Origin: Methanobacteriota archaeon
GTDB taxonomy: Archaea; Thermoplasmatota; Poseidoniia; MGIII; CG-Epi1
Reading direction: 5' to 3'
Assembly: GCA_003193815.1 (NCBI GenBank)
Contig: PSPB01000052.1
Coordinates: 1-9,608, forward strand
Length of the DNA: 9,608 bases
Shown: piece by piece, positions 5,528-9,608 of the stretch
How the letters are laid out: each line of letters begins with the position of its first letter
How positions within the stretch are numbered: the stretch's first letter is position 1
Program-made: the position numbers and the translations under genes
The notes under the pieces: generated by a model
The model's database searches: none
Told to the model about the DNA's origin: nothing
What the model saw: the letters and a program-made list of their open reading frames with translations, nothing else

Positions 5528-5859
5528 GTAAGCCACGCGACATCGGCGTCGACGTGCAGCCGCCCACGCACGAGTGGGACGGCGACCTGAACGACCCGTT
5601 CTACGGCACGCTCCCCGTGCGGGGACAACTGTTGCAGGGCGTTGTCGTACGCGCGAGAGCACAGCGCACCGCGGTGGTCAGGATTGAGCGCCTGAAATAC
5701 GATTCGAAATACGAGCGCTACCAACGCAGTTCGTCGCGCATCCAGGCTCACAGCCCGGCCAGCGTCGGCGCGCAGGAGGGCGACGCGGTAACCATCATGG
5801 AGTGCCGCCCGCTCTCGAAGACCAAGTCGTTCGTGATTATCGAGCGGAGGGACGCATGA
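5524..5859 (+). CDS. rps17: Small-subunit ribosomal protein uS17 (S17)
   Basis: uS17 is an OB-fold protein that binds 16S rRNA early in assembly of the small-subunit body. The 111-residue archaeal form begins MSKPRDIGVDVQPP. The segment DPFYGTLPVRGQLLQGVVV opens the OB fold, followed by RTAVVRIERLKYDSKYERYQ, RSSSRIQAHSPASVGAQEGD and the diagnostic ECRPLSKTKSFVIIER. Many archaeal homologues have two cysteines around the DPxCPFHG segment; here that stretch reads NDPFYG with none. The frame extends upstream to 5278, but those codons overlap Rnp1 and do not resemble the family. The stop overlaps uL14 as ATGA, with GGAGGG just before. Confidence 0.96.
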   Translation: MSKPRDIGVDVQPPTHEWDGDLNDPFYGTLPVRGQLLQGVVVRARAQRTAVVRIERLKYDSKYERYQRSSSRIQAHSPASVGAQEGDAVTIMECRPLSKTKSFVIIERRDA

Positions 5860-6254
5860 GGGCGGTCGCCGGTCGGCAGATGCGCGGGCTTCCGCAGGGA
5901 GCGCGTATCGACTGCGTCGACAACAGCGGCGCCAAGGTGGTCGAAATCGTGACGGTCCTGAATTACAAGGGCGTCCACCGCCGCTCGCCGTCGGCAGGCG
6001 TCGGCGACATGGTCATCGCGTCGGTCAAGAAAGGGACCCCGGAAATGCGGCGCCAGCTAGTGCGCGCAGTTATCGTCCGCTGCCGGCGGCCGTTCCGCCG
6101 CCCCGATGGGACGATGGTGAAATTCGAGGATAATGCGGTCGTGCTGACCAACGAAATGGGCGAGACGCGCGGCTCCGGAATCAAGGGACCCGTCGCCCGC
6201 GAAGCGGCCGAGAGGTGGCCGCGCATTGCCGCAACGGCATCTACTATCATATGA
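5856..6254 (+). CDS. rpl14: Large-subunit ribosomal protein uL14 (L14)
   Basis: uL14 lies on the interface side of the large subunit, where it bridges to 16S rRNA and is also the docking site of the anti-association factor IF6. The 132-residue archaeal form begins MRAVAGRQMRGLPQGARI and carries CVDNSGAK at residues 20-27. It continues with GVGDMVIASVKKGTPEMRRQ, RAVIVRCRRPFRRPDG, then FEDNAVVLTNEMGETRGSGI and the closing GPVAREAAERWPRIA. All signature blocks are intact. An upstream ATG at 5802 in this frame is inside uS17 and is rejected. The ATG at 5856 overlaps the uS17 stop (ATGA) and follows GGAGGG. Confidence 0.97.
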   Translation: MRAVAGRQMRGLPQGARIDCVDNSGAKVVEIVTVLNYKGVHRRSPSAGVGDMVIASVKKGTPEMRRQLVRAVIVRCRRPFRRPDGTMVKFEDNAVVLTNEMGETRGSGIKGPVAREAAERWPRIAATASTII

Positions 6255-6895
6255 GCTCAAAACAACCCCGCAAACAGCGACGCGCCCGGCGTAACGCGCC
6301 GCTCCACCGACGGCACCGCGAGATGGCGGCACCGCTCGACCGCGGACTCCGCAAGCGGCAGGAAGAACGCGGCTACATCTATCCCCGCTCGATCCCGGTC
6401 CGCACCGGCGACCGCGTGCTGATTGTGCGCGGTGAGGGGCGCGGCACCGGGGGGCACCGCATCTCGCAAATTGACCGCCGCGCGCGCAAGGTCTACGTCG
6501 ACGGATTCACCTACCACAAGTCGGACGGCACCGAGCTGCAGCGACCGATTGACCCGTCTAACCTGGTAGTCATCAACCCCGACTGGTCCGACGTGCGCCG
6601 CCGGCGCATCCTGGACCGCGTCAACGAAGGGGTCGAGTGGACCGAAGAGACCGTCGCCGCGCTGGAAGCGGCCGAGGACGATTACGAAACCGAGGTGACA
6701 GGAGTCGACCCGCGCGCGGTAGAAGCCGATGAAGCGGATGCCGACGCTGACGAAGCGGAGGCTGGCGACGAGGGGGGAGCGCAGGACTGGAGCGCGCTCA
6801 CCGTCCCCGAGCTGAAGGCAGCGCTCAAGGAGCGCGACCTGCCCGTGTCGGGCAAGAAAGCGGACCTGGTGGCGCGGCTGGAGGAATCCGCATGA
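6251..6895 (+). CDS. rpl24: Large-subunit ribosomal protein uL24 (L24) fused to a C-terminal SAP domain
   Basis: uL24 is an assembly-initiating 23S rRNA-binding protein near the tunnel exit. Residues 1-120 are a standard archaeal L24: a basic N-terminus (KQPRKQRRARRNAPLHRRH), then a KOW domain at about 51-87 with RTGDRVLIVRGEGRGTGGH and VYVDGFTYHKSDGTE, then IDPSNLVVINPDWSD. Archaeal homologues usually stop near 115-125 residues; this one has 214. The extra part is helical (about 121-145), then an acidic Asp/Glu/Ala linker to about 178. Residues 179-214 match the SAP motif (LTVPELKAALKERDLPVSGK, then KADLVARLEE), a helix-extension-helix nucleic-acid-binding module. The frame is continuous. 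The stop overlaps eS4 as ATGA. The upstream ATG at 6215 is inside uL14 and rejected. Confidence 0.93.
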   Translation: MSSKQPRKQRRARRNAPLHRRHREMAAPLDRGLRKRQEERGYIYPRSIPVRTGDRVLIVRGEGRGTGGHRISQIDRRARKVYVDGFTYHKSDGTELQRPIDPSNLVVINPDWSDVRRRRILDRVNEGVEWTEETVAALEAAEDDYETEVTGVDPRAVEADEADADADEAEAGDEGGAQDWSALTVPELKAALKERDLPVSGKKADLVARLEESA

Positions 6896-7587
6896 GCGAC
6901 CACCTGAAGCGCATCACCGCGCCGCGTTCGTGGAACGTCGGCCGCAAGTCACACTTCTGGGCCACCAAGCCAGCGCCGGGACCCCACTCGCTCGAGGGCA
7001 GCGTCCCGCTGGTGATGGTTCTGCGCGACTACCTGCACGTCTGCGACAATGCGCGTGAGGCGCGCCGGGTGCTCGCTGACGGCAAGGTGATGGTCGACCA
7101 GCGCGTCGTGCGCGACCCGAAGCGCAGCGTGGGGCTGATGGACGTCGTCTCGCTGCCCGCGGCCAAGGCCGATTACCGCTGCCTGCTCGACCACCACGGC
7201 CGGCTGCATTTCTCCGAAATCAAGCCGACCGAGGCGAAGTGGAAGCTGCTGCGCGTCGAAGGTAAGACGACGGTGCGCGGCGGAAAGACGCAACTCAACC
7301 TGCACGACGGGAGCAACCTGCTCTACGAAGACACGGTTGCGACTGGCGACGTGTTGCAAGTGGCGTTGCCGGGCCGCAAAATCAAGAAGGTTCTCAAGTT
7401 CGACAAGGGCGCCCCCGCGCTCGTCACGGGTGGGGCGCACGTCGGGACGATTGCGCCGCTGAAAGAGGCACTGGTGACACGTAGCCCGCGGCCCAACATC
7501 GTCTACTTCACTGAGTTCGAGACGCTGAAGCAATATGCGTTCGTCGTCGGCGCCAAGAAAGCGCTCGTCACCGAGGTTTCGATATGA
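6892..7587 (+). CDS. rps4e: Small-subunit ribosomal protein eS4 (S4e)
   Basis: eS4 is an archaeal/eukaryotic protein of the small-subunit body, unrelated as a whole to bacterial S4 though it contains an S4 RNA-binding domain. The 231-residue protein begins with HLKRITAPRSWNVGRKSHFW, the RS4NT region. An S4 domain follows at about residues 38-92 (VPLVMVLRDYLHVCDNAREA, then VDQRVVRDPKRSVGLMDVV). The central RS4e domain includes EIKPTEAKWKLLRVEGKTTV and QLNLHDGSNLL. A KOW-like segment near 178-195 reads VTGGAHVGTIAPLKE. All are in the family order and length. It overlaps uL24 and uL5 by ATGA, with GGAGG just before its start. Confidence 0.97.
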   Translation: MSDHLKRITAPRSWNVGRKSHFWATKPAPGPHSLEGSVPLVMVLRDYLHVCDNAREARRVLADGKVMVDQRVVRDPKRSVGLMDVVSLPAAKADYRCLLDHHGRLHFSEIKPTEAKWKLLRVEGKTTVRGGKTQLNLHDGSNLLYEDTVATGDVLQVALPGRKIKKVLKFDKGAPALVTGGAHVGTIAPLKEALVTRSPRPNIVYFTEFETLKQYAFVVGAKKALVTEVSI

Positions 7588-8093
7588 ACACGATGCGCGA
7601 ACTACGGATTGCCAAGGTGGTACTGAACATCGGCGTTGGCGAGGCGGGCGACCGGCTCTCCAAGGCCGAAACCGTGCTGGGCAAGCTGACCGGCTGCCAG
7701 CCGGTGCGCACACTTTCACGCACGCAGAACCGCGATCTGGGGCTGCGCAAGGGGATGCCCATCGGCTGCAAGGTGACGCTGCGCGGCGAGAACGCGCACC
7801 GCGTCCTGAAGAACGCGCTCTGGGTGCGCGAGAACCGGCTGCCAGCCTACTGCTTCTCCGCCGCGGGCGGACTCAACTTCGGCATTCCCGACTACACCGG
7901 CTTCGCCGACGAGAAATACGATCCTGACATTGGCATCTTCGGGCTGGATGTGGCTGTCGCGTTCGAGCGGCCCGGCTTCCGCGTCTCGCGGCGCAAGGTG
8001 GCGCGGCGCAAGGTGGGCCCGCGCCACCGGCTGACCCGCGAGGAATGCCAGGAATTCATGCAGCAGAACTTCAAGCTGGAGGTTGTCACATGA
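7584..8093 (+). CDS. rpl5: Large-subunit ribosomal protein uL5 (L5)
   Basis: uL5 binds 5S rRNA in the central protuberance and contacts the P-site tRNA. The archaeal form here has 169 residues. [17 protein letters not shown] near the N-terminus is the first strand and helix. [53 protein letters not shown] and [19 protein letters not shown] follow in the usual order. The C-terminal basic segment [17 protein letters not shown] is typical of archaea. A second Met four codons in (MRELRIAK) could also start the protein. The first ATG overlaps the eS4 stop (ATGA) and is preferred. Confidence 0.96.
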   Translation: MNTMRELRIAKVVLNIGVGEAGDRLSKAETVLGKLTGCQPVRTLSRTQNRDLGLRKGMPIGCKVTLRGENAHRVLKNALWVRENRLPAYCFSAAGGLNFGIPDYTGFADEKYDPDIGIFGLDVAVAFERPGFRVSRRKVARRKVGPRHRLTREECQEFMQQNFKLEVVT

Positions 8094-8245
8094 AGACCAA
8101 GGAGCGCACCGTGTTCCGTGGGCGCATCGTCGGCTGCCGCCGCTGCGGACGCAAGCGCGGCATTGTGAGGCGCTACAAGCTGCATCTATGCCGGCAGTGC
8201 TTCCGCGACAAGGCGACTATACTGGGGTTCAAGAAATACTCATGA
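8090..8245 (+). CDS. rps14: Small-subunit ribosomal protein uS14, zinc-binding type
   Basis: uS14 sits in the head of the small subunit and joins late in assembly. The 51-residue protein has an intact zinc ribbon, Cys16-x2-Cys19 and Cys34-x2-Cys37, within [20 protein letters not shown]. The C-terminus [14 protein letters not shown] is typical of the short, zinc-containing archaeal type. The start at 8090 overlaps the uL5 stop (ATGA) and follows GGAGG. An ATG at 8045 in the same frame would add 15 residues read from within uL5 with no family likeness, so it is rejected. The stop overlaps uS8 in the same ATGA manner. Confidence 0.96.
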   Translation: MKTKERTVFRGRIVGCRRCGRKRGIVRRYKLHLCRQCFRDKATILGFKKYS

Positions 8246-8628
8246 GACACGACCTGTTATCCGATGCGCTGGTGACCATCAAGAACGCCGACCACGTCGG
8301 CAAGCCCGACGCATGCGTTCCCGCGTCACGCCTGGTTGGCGAAATCCTGCGGCTGCTACAGGAGAAGGGCTACATTACCGGCTTCGAGCGGCAGGAGAAC
8401 GGCCGCGGCGGCGAATTCAAGGTGCAGCTCAACGGCCGCATCAACAGCTGCGGGGCAATTCGCCCGCGGTTCTCGGTCAAGGTGCGCGAGATGGAACGCC
8501 ACGAGGCGCGCTACCTGCCGGCCAAGGACTTCGGCATCCTGATTCTAACGACGCCGCAGGGCGTCATCAACAACGACCAGGCCAAGGCTGGCCACACCGG
8601 AGGGAGGCTGCTCGCGTATGCTTATTGA
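8242..8628 (+). CDS. rps8: Small-subunit ribosomal protein uS8 (S8)
   Basis: uS8 is a primary binder of 16S rRNA helix 21 in the central domain; in E. coli it is also the feedback repressor of the spc operon. The 128-residue archaeal protein begins [20 protein letters not shown], followed by [37 protein letters not shown], and a C-terminal domain with [20 protein letters not shown] and the canonical ending [11 protein letters not shown]. The frame is open upstream to 8083, but that part overlaps uS14 and has no family match. The ATG at 8242 overlaps the uS14 stop. The last 11 bases overlap uL6. Confidence 0.97.
   Translation: MRHDLLSDALVTIKNADHVGKPDACVPASRLVGEILRLLQEKGYITGFERQENGRGGEFKVQLNGRINSCGAIRPRFSVKVREMERHEARYLPAKDFGILILTTPQGVINNDQAKAGHTGGRLLAYAY
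8599..8607 (+). promoter_or_regulatory. Shine-Dalgarno site for uL6
   Basis: GGAGGGAGG lies within the last codons of uS8, ten bases before the ATG at 8618. It supports this start for uL6, which overlaps uS8 by 11 bases. Confidence 0.6.
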
Positions 8629-9166
8629 GGAACTGACGCACACGGTCCCGCTGCCGGAGGGCGTCAGCGCCAGCTACGACGGCGCGACCTTCGCGGTCGA
8701 GGGGCCGCGCGGCAAGCTGGAGCGCGACTTCAGCCACCCGCAGCTCGGCATCCAGCCGGGCGACGACGCGGTGGTCGTTTCCGGAAAGAAGCTGCGCAAG
8801 CGGCAGAAGGCGCTGCTCGGGACATGGCGCGCGCACCTGTCCAACATGGTCAACGGCGTCGCGTTCGGCTTCCGCTACCAGATGAAGGTGGTCTTCGCGC
8901 ACTTCCCGATGAAGGTTTCCGCCAAGGGCAACACCGTCGTAATCGACAACTTCCTGGGCGAGAAGGCGAGCCGCCACGCTGCGATTGTCGGCGACACTAA
9001 GGTAATCGCCAAAGGCGACTCGGTCACCATCGAGGGCAACGACCGCGAGGCGGTCGGCCAGACCGCGGCCAACCTTGAGCGCGCGACCGTCGTCAAAGGA
9101 CGCGACATCCGCGTCTTCCAAGACGGCATCTATCTCGTCTCGAAAGGAGTGATACATGACGCATAA
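8618..9166 (+). CDS. rpl6: Large-subunit ribosomal protein uL6 (L6)
   Basis: uL6 has two similar alpha/beta domains and lies near the base of the L7/L12 stalk by the sarcin-ricin loop. The 182-residue length fits archaea. The first domain includes VPLPEGVSASYDG and FAVEGPRGKLERDFSH, and the family turn RQKALLGTWRAHLSNMVNGV. The second has GFRYQMKVVFAHFPMKVSA, VIDNFLGEKASR, SVTIEGNDREAVGQTAANLE and the archaeal ending GRDIRVFQDGIYLVSKG. The ATG at 8618 overlaps uS8 by 11 bases and has a GGGAGG upstream. The 3' end overlaps eL32 by 11 bases. Confidence 0.96.
   Translation: MLIEELTHTVPLPEGVSASYDGATFAVEGPRGKLERDFSHPQLGIQPGDDAVVVSGKKLRKRQKALLGTWRAHLSNMVNGVAFGFRYQMKVVFAHFPMKVSAKGNTVVIDNFLGEKASRHAAIVGDTKVIAKGDSVTIEGNDREAVGQTAANLERATVVKGRDIRVFQDGIYLVSKGVIHDA
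9144..9149 (+). promoter_or_regulatory. Shine-Dalgarno site for eL32
   Basis: AAGGAG lies six bases before the ATG at 9156, within the last codons of uL6. It confirms the start of eL32 inside the uL6 gene. Confidence 0.65.
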
Positions 9167-9605
9167 GCCGAAGGCAAAGCCGAAGCTCGACGCGGACACA
9201 CGCAAGGCACTCGCGAAGCGCAACGCTGCCAGCCGCAAGCGGCCCGCCTTCAAGCGACAGAACTGGTTCCGCTACAAGCGGCTCGGCACCGCCTGGCGCA
9301 AGCCGCGCGGGATGCACAGCAAGATGCGCATGCACCGCAAGTATCGCCCACCGGTGGTCTCGGCCGGCTACCGCGGCCCCGCCGCCGCGCGCGGGCTGCA
9401 CCCGTCCGGCTTCGCCGAGGTGCTGGTGCACCGGCCCGAGGAGCTCGAAGCGCTCGACGGCAAGCTGGAAGCGGCGCGGGTCGCCGCCACCGTCGGCGAC
9501 CGCAAGCGCGAAGCGATTGAGGCGCGCGCCGCCGAGCTAGAAATCCGCGTGCTCAACAGCCGCGGCTACGATGATGATGACGCCGCGGAAGAGGACGAGG
9601 AATGA
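9156..9605 (+). CDS. rpl32e: Large-subunit ribosomal protein eL32 (L32e)
   Basis: eL32 is an archaeal/eukaryotic large-subunit protein that binds 23S rRNA on the solvent side. The 149-residue protein has a Lys-rich N-terminus (HKPKAKPKLDADTRKALAKR), then the family core: FKRQNWFRYKRLGTAWRKPR, GMHSKMRMHRKYRPP, then GYRGPAAARGLHPSGFAEVL and HRPEELEAL. The C-terminal part (about 112-137) carries the usual strand AELEIRVLNSRGY and ends in a strongly acidic tail, DDDDAAEEDEE. The ATG overlaps the uL6 end by 11 bases and follows AAGGAG by six bases. The stop overlaps the next start as ATGA. Confidence 0.95.
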   Translation: MTHKPKAKPKLDADTRKALAKRNAASRKRPAFKRQNWFRYKRLGTAWRKPRGMHSKMRMHRKYRPPVVSAGYRGPAAARGLHPSGFAEVLVHRPEELEALDGKLEAARVAATVGDRKREAIEARAAELEIRVLNSRGYDDDDAAEEDEE

Positions 9606-9608
9606 ATC
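9602..9608 (+). CDS. Start of the next gene, probably eL19 (partial)
   Basis: The eL32 stop is part of an ATGA, and GAGGA lies a few bases upstream. The visible codons, ATG AAT C, encode Met-Asn and would fit the usual eL19 start Met-Asn/Asp-Leu. eL19 follows eL32 in most archaeal spc operons. Only seven bases are in the window, so the identity rests on gene order. Confidence 0.4.

Noticed and set aside
6949..7719. Minus-strand frame of 256 codons opposite eS4 and uL5
   Set aside because: It crosses the junction of two certain genes and shows no family likeness.
8567..9253. Minus-strand frame of 228 codons opposite uS8, uL6 and eL32
   Set aside because: It is an antisense shadow across three conserved genes, with no own start context or motif.

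Overview
The window is a long stretch of an archaeal S10-spc ribosomal protein operon. It lies entirely on the + strand and is G+C-rich from about position 205 to the right edge. The gene order is uL3-uL4-uL23-uL2-uS19-uL22-uS3-uL29-aIF1(SUI1)-Rnp1-uS17-uL14-uL24-eS4-uL5-uS14-uS8-uL6-eL32, and the first bases of the next gene (probably eL19) overlap the eL32 stop. The archaeal domain is clear: eS4, eL32, a SUI1 factor and the RNase P protein Rnp1 sit among the universal ribosomal genes, and the individual proteins have archaeal-type lengths and motifs. The high G+C, the common euryarchaeal order and a SAP-domain extension on uL24 suggest a G+C-rich euryarchaeote, perhaps Thermoplasmatota or a marine group II/III relative. 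That placement is inference; no marker here fixes it.

Layout: positions 1-200 form a noncoding-looking region that is A+T-rich from about 61 (39 G/C of 120 bases in 61-180). It ends in a TATA-like element at 201-207. About 145-165 bases of G+C-rich leader follow, with several short inverted repeats, the last of which can cover the ribosome binding site of uL3. From 374 to the right edge there is one untranslated base between genes (1385). All other junctions overlap by 1, 4, 8 or 11 bases, mostly as ATGA, with Shine-Dalgarno-like GGAGG sequences inside the end of the preceding gene. This is the architecture of a single transcript with translational coupling.

The products act together in translation: large-subunit proteins (uL2, uL3, uL4, uL5, uL6, uL14, uL22, uL23, uL24, uL29, eL32), small-subunit proteins (uS3, uS8, uS14, uS17, uS19, eS4), start-codon selection (aIF1) and tRNA 5' maturation (Rnp1).

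Two points deserve attention. The aIF1 gene is out of frame between its N-terminal zinc-ribbon half and its SUI1 domain, as if 4 bases were missing near 5036-5040. The uL24 gene carries an extra ~95-residue tail made of an acidic linker and a C-terminal SAP domain. I saw no mobile element, CRISPR array, tRNA or rRNA gene, and no wholly new system; the window is mostly a conserved core operon.
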